A stretch of DNA of 64,000 nt from Companilactobacillus halodurans (GCF_009600985.1 NZ_VDFP01000011.1:1-64000); one strand, 5' to 3'; positions 1-10,673 are shown, counted from the first letter of the stretch. Numbers and translations: made by a program. Notes: generated by a model from the sequence alone, not told the origin.

Positions 1-2
1 TA

Positions 3-80
3 TTAAGCGTATCAATCTTCAAATTTTTTGGCTCCGAGCAAGCTCGTCAGCCAAATAAAAAACAGCTAGACCAATTATGA
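3..80 (+). CDS. possible 3' end of an unrecognised gene (partial)
   Basis: An open frame enters from the left edge and ends at a TGA at 78-80. The visible tail is about 25 residues, ending in a charged, Gln-rich stretch (NKKQLDQL). It would converge on pepT. A stem (about 30-57, arms TTTGGCT/AGCCAAA and CGAGC/GCTCG) overlaps it but has no clear T-run on either side. The piece is too short to name and may be non-coding. Confidence 0.2.
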   Translation, partial: LSVSIFKFFGSEQARQPNKKQLDQL

Positions 81-156
81 TCTAACTGCTTATGTAAACT
101 GCCATCAACTTAATTTGACGAACAGCCGATAAAGCTACCTTCTAAACGAATTAACT

Positions 157-1404
157 TTATTTTTTATTATCATTATTTAATTTAATAATTTCTAAAATTA
201 CATCGACAGCTTTTTCCATTGACTCTTCAGCCACATATTCAAAGCGTCCGTGCATGTTTTCGCCACCAGCAAACAAGTTTGGTGTTGGTAGACCCATAAA
301 GGAAATTGTTGAACCATCAGTCCCACCACGAACTGGGGCTTCATCTGGTTCTATATCCAAGTTCTTCATAGCTTGTTCAGCTAAGTGAACTACTTCCATA
401 TGGTCTTTCATAACATCATACATGTTGTAGTATTGGTCGCCCATATCGATTTTAACAGTACCCTCACCATACTTGTCATTCAATGACTTAACGATTTCTG
501 TGACCTTGTCCTTGCGGCTTTTTAGACCGTCACGTTCAAAGTCACGAATAATATAATTCATATCAGTATGATCGATTGAACCTTGTTCATCGCAAAGTAA
601 GAAGAAACCATCACGACCATCAGTCTTTTCAGGTACTTCATCAGCAGGAAGGGCACTTTGGAATTCATTAGCAATTAACAATGAGTTGACCATGATACCC
701 TTAGCGCCAGATGGGTGAACATCTTTACCAGTAATATGAACTTTCAAACTAGCAGCACTGAAAGTTTCAAATTCCAATTGACCTACTGGACCACCATCAA
801 CTGTATAGGCGAAGTCGGCACCAAAGTCTTTGACATCAAAATGCTTAGCACCTGTTCCGATTTCTTCATCAGGACCTAAGCCGATTTTAATTTCACCGTG
901 TTTAACTTCTGGATGACCAATCAAGTATTCCATGGCTGTAATGATCTCAGCCACACCAGATTTATCATCGGAACCTAAAAGTGTATCGCCACTAGCAGTA
1001 ATCAAAGTTTGACCAGCGTAGTTCTTCAATGAAGGAAAAACAGCTGGGTCCAAAGTATATTCGCCTTTATCGTCCAAGTTGATAACGCTCTTGCCATCAT
1101 AATCTTCAACGATTTTAGGTTTGACATTTTCAGAATTAAAGTCAGCAGTATCGATGTGAGAAATCAATCCTAAGACTGGAACATCCTTATCAAGATTTGA
1201 AGGCAACTTAGCCGTTAAATATGAATCAACTTTCCGGATTTTGACATCCTCCATGCCGATTTCTTTTAATTCATCAGCCAGCTTCTCTAAAAAGACTGTT
1301 TGTCTCTTCGTCGAAGGAATTGTTGTTGAATTCTCATCTGAACGGGTATTTTGCTTAACATATCCCAAAAAGCGAGGAATCAATTTTTCATATTTTATTG
1401 CCAT
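157..1404 (-). CDS. pepT: peptidase T (tripeptide aminopeptidase)
   Basis: Cytosolic zinc aminopeptidase that releases the N-terminal residue from tripeptides, part of the peptide-use machinery of lactic acid bacteria. The 415-residue length is usual for PepT. The M20B metal-binding and catalytic blocks are visible: HIDTAD at about residues 83-88, GSDDKSG at 144-150 and DEEIG at 179-183. The ATG follows GGGAG at 9 bases. It is the last gene of a minus-strand run cfa-trmK-nif3-pepT and starts 13 bases after the preceding stop. The assignment is firm. Confidence 0.97.
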   Translation of the reverse strand: MAIKYEKLIPRFLGYVKQNTRSDENSTTIPSTKRQTVFLEKLADELKEIGMEDVKIRKVDSYLTAKLPSNLDKDVPVLGLISHIDTADFNSENVKPKIVEDYDGKSVINLDDKGEYTLDPAVFPSLKNYAGQTLITASGDTLLGSDDKSGVAEIITAMEYLIGHPEVKHGEIKIGLGPDEEIGTGAKHFDVKDFGADFAYTVDGGPVGQLEFETFSAASLKVHITGKDVHPSGAKGIMVNSLLIANEFQSALPADEVPEKTDGRDGFFLLCDEQGSIDHTDMNYIIRDFERDGLKSRKDKVTEIVKSLNDKYGEGTVKIDMGDQYYNMYDVMKDHMEVVHLAEQAMKNLDIEPDEAPVRGGTDGSTISFMGLPTPNLFAGGENMHGRFEYVAEESMEKAVDVILEIIKLNNDNKK

Positions 1405-1417
1405 TTTTATACGCTCC

Positions 1418-2209
1418 CTATAAGAAATTATATGGTTCTGTATCCACTTCTGATTGTACTATATCTACATCGAATTTATTAGATTTTTTCCAATCATTTA
1501 AGATACTTGCCATTTCTTTAATAAAGATTACTTCAATATGGTGACCGGGATCGATTACATTCAGACCATTAGCCATCATATCCTGGGCCGTATGGTAGTA
1601 AACATCTCCAGTAATAAAGGTATCGGCACCAGCCTTCAAAACTTCTGGATAAAACTTGCCAGCATCGCCACCGATTATGGCAACATTTTTAACTTTTTGT
1701 CCTAAATCAGATTTTACGTAGCGTAAATTCTGAACATGAAAGGCATCACGAACCATTTTGGCGAAATCAACTAAATCCATAGGTTCTTTCAATTGACCCA
1801 TACGACCAATCGAATAATCGTCATTTTCATCTATGAAGCGAGCATTTTCCAAACCTAATTCTTCCATCAACCAGTCATTCATACCATCATGAGCTTTATC
1901 AATATTAGTATGAGCGGCATAGACGGAAATATTATGAGATAACAAGTCACAATACATTTTATTTTGTGGCGAAGCTAAATCTAAATTATGAGCAGCATGA
2001 AACATCAATGGATGGTGTGCCACAATCAAGTCGACCTTTTTTTCAATGGCTTCTTGAACCACATTTGGTCTGACGTCTAAGGCTGTCATAACGGTTTTGA
2101 CATCTTGCTTACGATCGCCTAATTGAAAACCTGTGGGGTCACCTTCCATTTTAATTGATAATGGTGCAGTTTCTTCTATTCTATTAATAATATCTTGAAC
2201 TTTAACCAT
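1418..2209 (-). CDS. yqfO: Nif3-like dinuclear metal centre protein (YqfO family)
   Basis: Member of the Nif3/DUF34 family, which forms toroidal hexamers with a two-metal centre and is often linked to GTP cyclohydrolase-like or metal-related roles; its precise function is unsettled. The 263 residues match the short form of the family, without the PII-like insertion of longer Bacillus homologues. Metal-ligand blocks are visible as AHHPL at residues 64-68 and the C-terminal DPGHHIE. The ATG directly follows the trmK stop (TAAATG), so the two are translationally coupled; trmK-nif3 adjacency is common in Firmicutes. Confidence 0.93.
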   Translation of the reverse strand: MVKVQDIINRIEETAPLSIKMEGDPTGFQLGDRKQDVKTVMTALDVRPNVVQEAIEKKVDLIVAHHPLMFHAAHNLDLASPQNKMYCDLLSHNISVYAAHTNIDKAHDGMNDWLMEELGLENARFIDENDDYSIGRMGQLKEPMDLVDFAKMVRDAFHVQNLRYVKSDLGQKVKNVAIIGGDAGKFYPEVLKAGADTFITGDVYYHTAQDMMANGLNVIDPGHHIEVIFIKEMASILNDWKKSNKFDVDIVQSEVDTEPYNFL

Positions 2210-2899
2210 TTAGAGTATCTCCTCAATATATTTAATATATCGGTTCATTACATCAATTTTATCTTGATCGACTTTTTTAGCATGACCCATGTTCTCAACT
2301 GCCTTTTGATAGCTATTGAGTTTATGTTGCCACTTAGCAACAAAAGTCTTTGTCTTCTTATCGATCAAAATTGGTCCCATCAAAAATTGGGCTTCAGTCA
2401 AACTAACTGGATTCTCAACTTTGTTAGCTTTGATAATTTCGTAAACGTGATGATCTTCTTCAACGATATCTTCATCGACGATTGCAAAATTATTCTCCAC
2501 CAACCAGTGACGTACAAGAGGCTCACCAATGTTAGGTTGCAGAATTAAAGTCTTAACGTTTTGCAGTTGTTCAGTTGTCGCTCTGGTTAAAATATTTTGA
2601 ATCAATATTCCTCCCATTCCGGCAATCACAACTGTGTCAATTGCGTCGTTATCAGTAATAACCGCAAGACCATCACCTAAACGAACATCAATTTTTTCAC
2701 TGAGTCCGAACTTCTCGACGTCTTCTTTTGAGCGAGACATTGGACCAGGTGCCACTTCACCTGCAATCGCATATGAAGCAACTCCTTGTTCGATTAATTC
2801 TACGGGCAAATAAGCGTGGTCTGATCCGATATCAGCCACTCTCACATTGTTATCAACCATTTGATAAACAGCTTGTAATCTCTTTGATAGTAAAGTCAC
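2210..2899 (-). CDS. trmK: tRNA (adenine(22)-N1)-methyltransferase TrmK
   Basis: SAM-dependent methyltransferase that makes m1A22 in the D-arm of tRNAs. The 229 residues show a Rossmann methyltransferase start with ADIGSDHAYLP near residues 22-32 for SAM binding, then an AGEVAPGPM block and VVIAGMGG near residue 90. The start is GTG, with a GAGGA sequence only four bases upstream, so initiation may lean on coupling to cfa, which stops eight bases before. It overlaps nothing and abuts nif3. Confidence 0.93.
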   Translation of the reverse strand: MTLLSKRLQAVYQMVDNNVRVADIGSDHAYLPVELIEQGVASYAIAGEVAPGPMSRSKEDVEKFGLSEKIDVRLGDGLAVITDNDAIDTVVIAGMGGILIQNILTRATTEQLQNVKTLILQPNIGEPLVRHWLVENNFAIVDEDIVEEDHHVYEIIKANKVENPVSLTEAQFLMGPILIDKKTKTFVAKWQHKLNSYQKAVENMGHAKKVDQDKIDVMNRYIKYIEEIL

Positions 2900-2907
2900 A
2901 TTGTCCT

Positions 2908-4104
2908 CTATTCTGCAGTCTTTCTGTCTAAGTCTGTCATGTATTCACGTGTCATTGGCATTGCAGTACCACTAGGTCCGTTTGTCAATAAGTATTGCAC
3001 AACATCGATGTTACCACTTTCAAATGAAGCAGCACAGGCTTGAAGATATAAGTCCCACATACGAACGAATCTTTCGCCATACATCTGCTTAACTTGGTCC
3101 TTGACCTTGTTGAAGTTGTGATCCCAAATTTCAACTGTCTTTTGATAGTGACGACGAAGTGGTTCTAAGTCATCGATTTGGAGTTTAGCATCCAAGATAT
3201 GACCAACGTTTTCCTTAAGATCAGGAATGTAGCCACCTGGGAAGATATATTTAACTAACCAAGCATCGACACCGACACCATAATGTTGGCCAGTAATACC
3301 GTGAATCAAAGCATTAGCATTTGGCTTCAAAAGGTCTTTAACAGTTTGGAAATAGCCAGGCAAGTTTTCCTTACCAACGTGTTCGAACATACCAACTGAA
3401 ACGACGTGATCGAATTTTTCGTTGACTTCACGGTAATCTTCAAGCATAACTTCCATTTGGTCAGTTAAGTTTTCGTCTTGAATCTTTTGGTTAACGTAAT
3501 CGTATTGTTCTTGACTAAGAGTTACACCCTTAGCTTTCAAGCCGTATTCTTTAGCAGCTGTGAACATAAATGTTCCCCAACCACAACCAATATCAAGGAT
3601 TGTTTCTCCAGGTTTAGTATTCAACTTATTTAAAATATGGTGAACTTTGTTCATTTGAGCTTGTTCCAAAGTGTCCTCAGGAGTTCTGAAATAAGCACAT
3701 GAATATGTCAAAGTCTTATCAAGCCATAACTTATAAAAATCATTACCGATATCATAGTGTTCTTGAATTTCTTTTTTATTTCCTTCTTCAGTGTGACTGA
3801 ACTTAGGAATGATTTTCTTTAATTTGGCACTGGACATGAAACTGTCTGATTGTGTGTAAGCTGAAGAAATCAATTTTTGGATTGAGCCATCAATTTCAAT
3901 CTTCTTGTCCATATATGCTTCACCTAAAGTAAGTGTGGCATGTTTAACAACCTCAGATATAGGAATCTTATCATTAAATTTGATAGTTATATCAGATTTT
4001 CCCTCTGGTCCGTAATTCTTTTCTTTGCCATCCAAAAAAATAACTTTAATAGGAATAGTAAATGAACGTTCAAATATTTCATCATAAATCTTTTTATCTA
4101 ACAT
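2908..4104 (-). CDS. cfa: cyclopropane-fatty-acyl-phospholipid synthase
   Basis: Transfers a methylene from SAM to cis double bonds of membrane phospholipid acyl chains, giving cyclopropane (lactobacillic) fatty acids at the membrane surface. The 398 residues carry the family block HYDIGNDFY at 116-124 and the SAM-binding DIGCGWG at 171-177. I chose the ATG at 4104, preceded by GGAGG; an in-frame TTG 12 bases upstream overlaps that ribosome binding site and is unlikely. A promoter with TTCACA and TATATA lies just upstream. It lies between rpoD and trmK, genes often adjacent in relatives, so it may be a local insertion. Confidence 0.96.
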   Translation of the reverse strand: MLDKKIYDEIFERSFTIPIKVIFLDGKEKNYGPEGKSDITIKFNDKIPISEVVKHATLTLGEAYMDKKIEIDGSIQKLISSAYTQSDSFMSSAKLKKIIPKFSHTEEGNKKEIQEHYDIGNDFYKLWLDKTLTYSCAYFRTPEDTLEQAQMNKVHHILNKLNTKPGETILDIGCGWGTFMFTAAKEYGLKAKGVTLSQEQYDYVNQKIQDENLTDQMEVMLEDYREVNEKFDHVVSVGMFEHVGKENLPGYFQTVKDLLKPNANALIHGITGQHYGVGVDAWLVKYIFPGGYIPDLKENVGHILDAKLQIDDLEPLRRHYQKTVEIWDHNFNKVKDQVKQMYGERFVRMWDLYLQACAASFESGNIDVVQYLLTNGPSGTAMPMTREYMTDLDRKTAE

Positions 4105-4122
4105 AACATCCTCCAAAATAAA

Positions 4123-4151
4123 TATATACTAATTGTAAATCAAAATGTGAA
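4123..4151 (-). promoter_or_regulatory. promoter of the cfa-trmK-nif3-pepT operon
   Basis: A -35 TTCACA (4146-4151) and a -10 TATATA (4123-4128) are separated by 17 bases and lie about 20 bases upstream of the cfa start, downstream of the rpoD terminator. It is a SigA-type match judged by eye. Confidence 0.6.
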
Positions 4152-4221
4152 AAAATATAAATGAAAACTCCCAATTTTCAGAAACATATTCATAAAAATG
4201 TCTTTAAAAGCACTTTTTTCA

Positions 4222-4253
4222 CAAAAAAAGAGGATTGCTCTAGGGCAATCCTC
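4222..4253 (-). terminator. rho-independent terminator after rpoD
   Basis: Perfect 9-bp stem GAGGATTGC/GCAATCCTC (4230-4238 and 4245-4253) with a six-base loop, followed on the minus strand by a run of seven T. It lies 16 bases past the rpoD stop. Confidence 0.93.
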
Positions 4254-4268
4254 AAAACAGTTACTATT

Positions 4269-5396
4269 TTACTCAAGAAAATCCTTTAATTGTTTAGATC
4301 TTGATGGGTGACGCAACTTTCTCAATGCCTTTGCTTCAATCTGACGAATTCTTTCACGAGTAACACCGAAGACTTTACCAACTTCTTCAAGTGTTCTTGT
4401 ACGACCATCGTCAAGGCCGAAACGAAGACGTAAAACATTTTCTTCACGATCTGTTAAAGTATCCAAAACATTTTCAAGTTGTTCCTTCAACAATTCATAA
4501 GAAGCGTGGTCTTCAGGACTTGTTGCATCAGAATCTTCAATGAAATCGCCAAGGTGCGAGTCGTCCTCTTCACCAATAGGTGTTTCCAATGAAACTGGTT
4601 CTTGAGCAATCTTCAAGATATCACGAACTTTACCAGTAGGCATATCCATTTCAGCACCAATTTCTTCTGGAAGTGGTTCACGACCCAAATCTTGAAGCAA
4701 TTGACGTTGAATTCTAATCAACTTGTTGATGGTCTCAACCATGTGAACTGGAATACGAATAGTTCTAGCTTGGTCAGCAATAGCACGCGTGATAGCCTGT
4801 CTAATCCACCAAGTTGCATAAGTTGAAAACTTAAATCCCAAACGGTAATCAAATTTTTCAACAGCCTTCATCAGACCCATGTTACCTTCTTGAATCAAGT
4901 CCAAGAATTGCATTCCACGTCCAACGTATCTCTTAGCAATTGAAACAACCAAACGAAGGTTAGCTTCAGCCAAAGCTTGTTTAGCTTCTTCATCGCCTTG
5001 TTCAATCTTCAAAGCAAGGTCAACTTCTTGTTGAGCATTAAGCAAAGGAACACGACCAATTTCCTTTAAGTACATTCTAACTGGGTCGTTAACTTTAATA
5101 TCAGTAGTAGTTGTAGTAGATTTCTTACTCTTTTTAGCCTCGCTCTTTTCTTTCATAAGAGCTAGCTTACTTGGATTACCTTTATCATCAACAACACCGA
5201 TACCAACATCTTCAAGCTCACTGATGAAGTTGTTCAAAGCCTCGCCTTTTAATTTGTAAGGTTTGATGATTTTTTCTTGAAGGTCATCTTCTGTAATCTT
5301 ACCGGTCTTTTTAAGATCTTTGATAAGTTTTTTAGTAGCAGCTTTCAATTCTTTTGATACTTTTGGTGTTTTTGTTGCTGTTTTCTTTGTAGCCAT
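4269..5396 (-). CDS. rpoD: RNA polymerase primary sigma factor SigA/RpoD
   Basis: Housekeeping sigma factor that directs RNA polymerase to -10/-35 promoters. The 375 residues show a Lys-rich region 1.1, region 1.2 starting at [11 protein letters not shown], the region 2 core with the [13 protein letters not shown] block that melts and reads the -10 element, region 3, and the C-terminal region 4.2 helix-turn-helix that reads the -35 element. It is 22 bases downstream of dnaG on the same strand, the remnant of the macromolecular synthesis operon, and is closed by a strong terminator. Confidence 0.98.
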   Translation of the reverse strand: MATKKTATKTPKVSKELKAATKKLIKDLKKTGKITEDDLQEKIIKPYKLKGEALNNFISELEDVGIGVVDDKGNPSKLALMKEKSEAKKSKKSTTTTTDIKVNDPVRMYLKEIGRVPLLNAQQEVDLALKIEQGDEEAKQALAEANLRLVVSIAKRYVGRGMQFLDLIQEGNMGLMKAVEKFDYRLGFKFSTYATWWIRQAITRAIADQARTIRIPVHMVETINKLIRIQRQLLQDLGREPLPEEIGAEMDMPTGKVRDILKIAQEPVSLETPIGEEDDSHLGDFIEDSDATSPEDHASYELLKEQLENVLDTLTDREENVLRLRFGLDDGRTRTLEEVGKVFGVTRERIRQIEAKALRKLRHPSRSKQLKDFLE

Positions 5397-5418
5397 ATAT
5401 TATATTCCTCCAGTATGC

Positions 5419-7242
5419 TTAATTGCTAAGGATTCTTCTCAGATTAATCAATTTTTGAGCTAATTCCAACTGCAATTTGTTGTCGCCAACTAAAGCAGCT
5501 TTCTTCAACTGTTGATTGATATCTCCAAGCTGTGACTCTAAACCTGAATTTTTGATATTCCTCATATAATCATCAATTTCTTGATCATTATATTCTTCAG
5601 GCATATTCATCATCTCTAATTCCGCTAACAAATTTTTATCTTCATCGCTTAAAAAGTTCATGAACTCAGAAATATTAACATCCTCGTCAATATCTTCTTC
5701 TTCAACATAAGCTAGCAATGAATCAAAAATTCGTTGGTAGTCTTGATTAACGAAACTAAAACCATCACCTTTCAGATTTACTCTGATTTCAGGGAAATTG
5801 ATTGCCCAATATAGTAAATATCTCTCAGACTTTTCTAAGCGGTCATACTTAGGCTTGACAGTAGATGTGACCTTTTCTAAAGCCTTTTTTTGGACATTTT
5901 TGTAATTGTTAGCTGGTTTTTGGATTTCCATTTGTCGACGCAAGGAATCTAATTCCTTATTGATCGACTCTTTAGAAACACCCATTTCATCAGCAACTTT
6001 TCCAACATACATATCAACTTCAACGGGTGATTGCAATTTAACAATTTCTTGCAATGACTGATTTAGAAATTCTAATTGGTCATGTTCGTTGTTCAGATTA
6101 TAATTGCGTTTGAAGTAATTCAAAATAAAGGAAATTGGAGTTTGCACGCCACCATTTGCTAAATTTTGAAACTTCTGTGCGCCTTCGCTTCTGATATATT
6201 CATCGGGGTCCTTCTTATCAGGGATACTGATCACGCCATAAGTGAACCGGTCATCGGTCAATTGCGTCAAAGCCCGATAAGTTGCCTCGACTCCGGGGTC
6301 ATCTCCGTCATAGCAGACATTGATTTTATCAGTCAATCGACTCAAAACATAAAGCTGATCGTCGGTCAAACTGGTACCCATCGAAGCTACTCCATTAGTA
6401 ACGCCTGCTTTATAAGCACTGATAACATCCATAAATCCTTCAAAAAGGATTACGTTTCCTTTCTCACGGATTTCTTTTTTGGCATTATTTAAATTAAACA
6501 ACGTCTTACCTTTATTGAAAATCTCAGTTTCAGGACTATTCAAATATTTTGCCGTTGAAGCATTCTTATCTAAAACACGCCCTGAAAAGGCAATAATATT
6601 ACCAGACTCATCAGTGATTGGAATCATCACCCGATCACGAAAGCGGTCAAACAACTCGCCCTCTTGATTTTCAGCGAACAATCCTGATTTTCGTAAAACA
6701 TCTTCTGTGATTTCACGATCTTTGAAAAACTGTAATAAAAGATTATTATTATTCGGCGCATATCCGATTCCAAATGTTTGAATCAAATCATCCGAAAGAT
6801 CTCGATTCTTCAAGTACTTCAAAGCTGGAGTACCATTTTCAGTCTTAGTCAGAATGTGACTGTAAAGTTTAGCCGCATCGCTATACATTTTTAATAATGT
6901 TCGACTGTCAGAATTTTGATATTGCGTGTTTCTAGCTTCATATTGATCAGGAACGGGAATATTCCCCATTTGGGCAACTTCAATTACAGATTCTGGAAAA
7001 CTCTTATTTTCCATTTCCATAATGAATTTATAAACATTTCCACCACGACCACAGCTAAAGCAATGAAAAATTTGTTTGTCTTCCGCAACTGAAAACGATG
7101 GTGTTCGTTCCTCATGAAACGGGCAAAGTCCAAACAAATTTTTACCAGATTTCTTTAACTGTACATATTTGCTGATAACATCGACAATATTAGTCTTCGA
7201 GGTAACTTCATCAATGAATTCCTGAGGAATTCTCGTTGCCAT
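5419..7242 (-). CDS. dnaG: DNA primase
   Basis: Synthesises RNA primers for lagging-strand replication and acts with the replicative helicase. About 607 residues: an N-terminal CHC2 zinc finger (CPFHEE and CFSCGRGG blocks), a central TOPRIM catalytic core (FEGFMDVISAY, then CYDGDDPG) and a C-terminal helicase-interaction region. The ATG at 7242 follows a strong AGGAGGTGA site; the in-frame GTG nine bases upstream lies inside that site and is rejected. It forms an operon with rpoD. A 280-base leader upstream holds a promoter and a terminator-like hairpin (see separate entries). Confidence 0.97.
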   Translation of the reverse strand: MATRIPQEFIDEVTSKTNIVDVISKYVQLKKSGKNLFGLCPFHEERTPSFSVAEDKQIFHCFSCGRGGNVYKFIMEMENKSFPESVIEVAQMGNIPVPDQYEARNTQYQNSDSRTLLKMYSDAAKLYSHILTKTENGTPALKYLKNRDLSDDLIQTFGIGYAPNNNNLLLQFFKDREITEDVLRKSGLFAENQEGELFDRFRDRVMIPITDESGNIIAFSGRVLDKNASTAKYLNSPETEIFNKGKTLFNLNNAKKEIREKGNVILFEGFMDVISAYKAGVTNGVASMGTSLTDDQLYVLSRLTDKINVCYDGDDPGVEATYRALTQLTDDRFTYGVISIPDKKDPDEYIRSEGAQKFQNLANGGVQTPISFILNYFKRNYNLNNEHDQLEFLNQSLQEIVKLQSPVEVDMYVGKVADEMGVSKESINKELDSLRRQMEIQKPANNYKNVQKKALEKVTSTVKPKYDRLEKSERYLLYWAINFPEIRVNLKGDGFSFVNQDYQRIFDSLLAYVEEEDIDEDVNISEFMNFLSDEDKNLLAELEMMNMPEEYNDQEIDDYMRNIKNSGLESQLGDINQQLKKAALVGDNKLQLELAQKLINLRRILSN

Positions 7243-7344
7243 GGCCGTCACCTCCTCATATGTTTAACAAAACGGTGAATCATAATTTAACACATTCATT
7301 TCATGAAAACAAACATGTTGCATCAATACATAACGACCAAGAAA

Positions 7345-7384
7345 TAAAAAAGTGCTCCCACAAAAAGTGCAAACTGGGACCACT
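7345..7384 (-). terminator. terminator-like hairpin in the dnaG leader
   Basis: Arms AGTGCTCCCA (7351-7360) and TGGGACCACT (7375-7384) pair over 10 bp with one mismatch; on the minus strand the stem is followed by six T. It lies between a good promoter and the dnaG start, so it may act as an attenuator or end a short RNA of about 60 bases. It is not needed to stop glyS transcription, which has its own terminator at 7472-7506. Confidence 0.6.
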
Positions 7385-7397
7385 GGTCGCTTGTCAA

Positions 7398-7430
7398 CTA
7401 TTTATTATACACGGTCTATCTAAAAAGTCA
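7398..7430 (-). promoter_or_regulatory. probable dnaG-rpoD promoter
   Basis: On the minus strand GTGACT and TATAAT are separated by 17 bases. The start would fall near 7392, upstream of the hairpin at 7345-7384 and about 150 bases before the dnaG start. It is judged by eye; the -10 is perfect and the -35 matches four of six positions. End coordinates are approximate. Confidence 0.5.
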
Positions 7431-7471
7431 CGTCATTTAACTGGTAATTTATAACTTTTTTGATTGGAAAT

Positions 7472-7506
7472 AAAAAAGCAATCATACCCTTGAGGATATA
7501 ATTACT
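7472..7506 (-). terminator. rho-independent terminator after glyS
   Basis: A 13-bp stem including G-T pairs (7477-7489 with 7494-7506) and a four-base loop, followed on the minus strand by TTTTTT. It starts 15 bases past the glyS stop. Confidence 0.9.
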
Positions 7507-7520
7507 TTTTAGAATATTAA

Positions 7521-9581
7521 TTATTTAGTAAGTACTTTTGACAAGTCACCTAATTTGGCAATCAAGTGATTAGCAATAACTAGTTGTGTCAAACGATTAT
7601 TCTTAACTTTTTCATCCTTAGCCATAATCATATTCTCATCGAAGTATGAATCGATTGTAGGACGTAAAGCGGCTAATTGTTTGAACAAAGCTTCAGCACT
7701 GTCGTCACTGACATTGGCAACTTGTTCTTTTAACTTAGCTTCTGATGGATTTTCAAACAATGCATCATCAACTGTTAAGTCATCAGAATAATCAAACTTA
7801 GCTTTCTTAGATAAGTTAACGATTCGACCAAGAGCTTCCATCACTACCTTGAAGTCATCGTCGTTAGCATGATTTTGTAAGACTTTTGCAACGTCGATCA
7901 TCTTGATTGGATCAATATTTGAACCACCAGCCACAGCATCAATAATATCAACACGAATCTTATCTTGTTTCAACAATTGACGTACACGATCAATCATGAA
8001 ATCGTTGACGTCTTTTTCATGCTTACTCAAGTCTAATTTTGCTGGAATAGTTAGATTAGCTTTCAAATAATCTTGCAAATCATCTAAGTTCATTGACCAT
8101 TGGTTTTGATTCAAGATTCTGATAATACCATAGGCTTGACGACGCAAGGCGTATGGGTCATTTGAACCACTTGGAATCAAGTCAACGGCAAAAAATGTGA
8201 TGATGGAATCCAATTTGTCAGCAATTGCCAAAGCTGCACCAACTTTAGTTTCAGGCAAATCGCCTTCTGAAGAAATTGGCATATAGTGTTCTCTGATTGC
8301 TTGAGAAACGCCTTTTGTTTCACCCATGATTTCAGCGTACTTCTCACCCATGACACCTTGTAACTCTGAGAACTCGTCGACCATGCTTGTTACCAAGTCG
8401 AATTTATAAATGTCACTAGCACGTAATAGGTCGGTCTTTTCTGAAGCTGACAAACCAAATAAATCTGCTAGGTAATCGGCAATTTGGTGAACACGAGCCA
8501 TTTTTTCGTACATTGTACCGATTTTAACGTGGAAGTTAACTGATTTGAGTTTTTCAACGTAATCAGCAATAGTCTCCTTTTGGTCTTCTTTAAAGAAGAA
8601 GTCGGCATCTTCCAAACGAGCAACAAGCACTTTTTCGTTACCACGAACAACATTTTCAATGTGTTCTGAATTACCGTTTCTAACCCCAATAAAGTACGGA
8701 GCAAGGTTGCCTTCTTGGTCACGAACATAGAAATATCTTTGGTTATCCTTCATTGAAGTAATCAAAACTTCGTCAGGGATTTCCAAATATTTCTTATCAA
8801 ATGAGCCATAGAATGTTGTTGGATACTCAACTAAGTTGTTAACTTCTTCCAATAAATCAGCGTCAACATCAATATCCCAGTCGTTATCCTTGGCAATTTT
8901 ATCAATTTGGTCAGAGATAATTTGTTTACGTTCTTTAGCATCAGCAATCACAAATTGTGATTTTAATTTTTCAACGTAATTTTTAGCATCGTCAATTTCG
9001 ATATCTTCACCTAAGAAACGGTGTCCACGTGTCATGCGACCTGATTTAATATCGAGCACTTGAACAGGAACTTCTTTGTTATCAAGCAATGAAACTAACC
9101 AGTGAATTGGTCTGATATATTCGAAATCATATGAGCCCCAACGCATTCTTGTTGGGAAGGTAATTGCTGTAATTACCTCGTCCATATGAGTCAAAATATC
9201 TTCAACTTTTTTACCGTCTTCGTGTTTTTGAATATAGGCGTATTCAACACCTTTTAGTTCTTCAAAAAAGATGTCGTCAGGAGTCATCTTTTGGCCACGG
9301 GCAAATCCTTGAGCAGCTTTAGTCCAGTTGCCATCAGCATCTTGAGCAATTTTCTTTGATGGTCCCTTAGCTTTAACATCAATATCAGTTTGCTTGTCAG
9401 CAATTCCCTTAACAAGAATCGTCAAACGTCTAGGAGTCGAAAATTTTTCGATTGAATCAAAGGAAATACGATTTTCTTTTAAGAATTTTTCAGCTCTTTG
9501 AGCAAATTGGTTAACACTCTTAGTAACGACATGGGCTGGCATTTCTTCCAAACCGATTTCTAATAAGTAATTTTTAGGCAT
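7521..9581 (-). CDS. glyS: glycyl-tRNA synthetase beta subunit
   Basis: Beta chain of the alpha2-beta2 glycyl-tRNA synthetase; it carries tRNA-recognition and editing-like HD domains, while the alpha chain holds the aminoacylation site. 686 residues is normal. I place the start at the second of two ATGs (9581, [15 protein letters not shown]), because AGGAG then sits 7 bases upstream; the ATG at 9587 is almost on top of it. The gene overlaps the glyQ stop by eight bases, implying coupled translation and equal subunit supply. It shares the glycine T-box of glyQ. Confidence 0.97.
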   Translation of the reverse strand: MPKNYLLEIGLEEMPAHVVTKSVNQFAQRAEKFLKENRISFDSIEKFSTPRRLTILVKGIADKQTDIDVKAKGPSKKIAQDADGNWTKAAQGFARGQKMTPDDIFFEELKGVEYAYIQKHEDGKKVEDILTHMDEVITAITFPTRMRWGSYDFEYIRPIHWLVSLLDNKEVPVQVLDIKSGRMTRGHRFLGEDIEIDDAKNYVEKLKSQFVIADAKERKQIISDQIDKIAKDNDWDIDVDADLLEEVNNLVEYPTTFYGSFDKKYLEIPDEVLITSMKDNQRYFYVRDQEGNLAPYFIGVRNGNSEHIENVVRGNEKVLVARLEDADFFFKEDQKETIADYVEKLKSVNFHVKIGTMYEKMARVHQIADYLADLFGLSASEKTDLLRASDIYKFDLVTSMVDEFSELQGVMGEKYAEIMGETKGVSQAIREHYMPISSEGDLPETKVGAALAIADKLDSIITFFAVDLIPSGSNDPYALRRQAYGIIRILNQNQWSMNLDDLQDYLKANLTIPAKLDLSKHEKDVNDFMIDRVRQLLKQDKIRVDIIDAVAGGSNIDPIKMIDVAKVLQNHANDDDFKVVMEALGRIVNLSKKAKFDYSDDLTVDDALFENPSEAKLKEQVANVSDDSAEALFKQLAALRPTIDSYFDENMIMAKDEKVKNNRLTQLVIANHLIAKLGDLSKVLTK

Positions 9582-10482
9582 TTTCATTCTCCTTTACTTG
9601 GCTGTTTGCTAGAAGTGGGAAGCCACGTTTCTTTCTTTCTTCAACGAAGGCTTTGGCAACCTTGTGAGCCATCTTTCTAATTCTTGACAAGAAGGCAGCA
9701 CGTTCTGTAACTGAAACCGCACCACGAGCATCAAGCAAGTTAAATGTATGTGAACATTTCAAAATATAATCGTAAGCTGGGTGAACTAAGCCTAAATCCA
9801 TCAAGCGATTAGCTTCTTTTTCGTATTCATCGAAGAATTTAAACAACATATCTTGATTGCTTTCTTCAAATGAATATTTTGAGTGTTCATATTCTGGTTC
9901 TTTGAAAATATCACCGTATAAAACGCCGTCGCCCCACTCAAGATCGTAAACTGAGTTAACATCTTGAATATATGAAGCTAAACGTTCAACACCATATGTA
10001 ATCTCACTAGTTGTTGGATGACATTGGAGTCCACCGACTTGTTGGAAGTATGTAAATTGTGAAACTTCCATACCATCAAGCCAAACTTCCCAGCCAACAC
10101 CGGCACAGCCCATTGAAGGGTTCTCCCAGTTATCTTCAACGAAACGAATATCATGTTCCAAAGGTTCAATTCCTAAAGCTCTCAATGAATCCAAGTAATA
10201 TTCTTGAATATTTTCTGGAGCTGGCTTCATAACAACTTGGAATTGGTGGTGTTGGTACAAACGATTAGGGTTCTCGCCATAACGACCATCAGCTGGACGT
10301 CTTGATGGTTCAACGTAAGCTGCATTCCATGGTTCCGGCCCGATCGCACGTAAAAATGTATAGGGACTCATGGTACCAGCACCCTTTTCTGTATCATAGG
10401 CTTGCATCAACATGCAGCCCTTACTGCCCCAAAACTTTTGAAGCGTAAGAATCATATCTTGTATATTTAACTTCTTAACCAT
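9574..10482 (-). CDS. glyQ: glycyl-tRNA synthetase alpha subunit
   Basis: Catalytic alpha chain of class II glycyl-tRNA synthetase, charging tRNA-Gly. Starting at ATG 10482 ([10 protein letters not shown]) gives 302 residues, the usual size. The 21 codons upstream in the same frame run through the T-box terminator and are not coding. Conserved blocks such as the GCMLMQAYD and [16 protein letters not shown] segments are visible. GGGAG lies five to six bases before the ATG. Expression is expected to rise when uncharged tRNA-Gly binds the upstream leader. Confidence 0.97.
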   Translation of the reverse strand: MVKKLNIQDMILTLQKFWGSKGCMLMQAYDTEKGAGTMSPYTFLRAIGPEPWNAAYVEPSRRPADGRYGENPNRLYQHHQFQVVMKPAPENIQEYYLDSLRALGIEPLEHDIRFVEDNWENPSMGCAGVGWEVWLDGMEVSQFTYFQQVGGLQCHPTTSEITYGVERLASYIQDVNSVYDLEWGDGVLYGDIFKEPEYEHSKYSFEESNQDMLFKFFDEYEKEANRLMDLGLVHPAYDYILKCSHTFNLLDARGAVSVTERAAFLSRIRKMAHKVAKAFVEERKKRGFPLLANSQVKENENA

Positions 10483-10502
10483 TTTTTCTCCCTTCGGACA
10501 AA

Positions 10503-10667
10503 ACACAAAAAAATCCCTTGCAGGTACACTGAGGTACTTCTGCAAGGGACGAGTATTCGCGGTTCCACCCTAATTCAGGACAAAGTCCTGCTCTTTTATA
10601 TTCAAATTAAATTTGTACGCCATAAATCTGTTCGAAGCTTTCACTGTCCTTCGTCGCTGTTTCAACA
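10503..10667 (-). promoter_or_regulatory. T-box riboswitch, glycine type (glyQS leader)
   Basis: The conserved T-box sequence AGGGTGGAACCGCG is on the minus strand at 10558-10571, followed by the terminator stem TCCCTTGCAG/CTGCAAGGGA (10514-10523 and 10540-10549) and seven T. A GGC codon in the context TTTATGGCG is the likely specifier for Gly. The short leader without a large stem II matches the known compact glyQS type. Uncharged tRNA-Gly is expected to favour the antiterminator. Confidence 0.92.
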
Positions 10668-10673
10668 TTTATC

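Noticed and set aside
2195..2548. 117-codon plus-strand ORF antisense to trmK
   Set aside because: It lies fully inside the confident trmK gene, has no ribosome site and shows no protein-like pattern beyond antisense bias.
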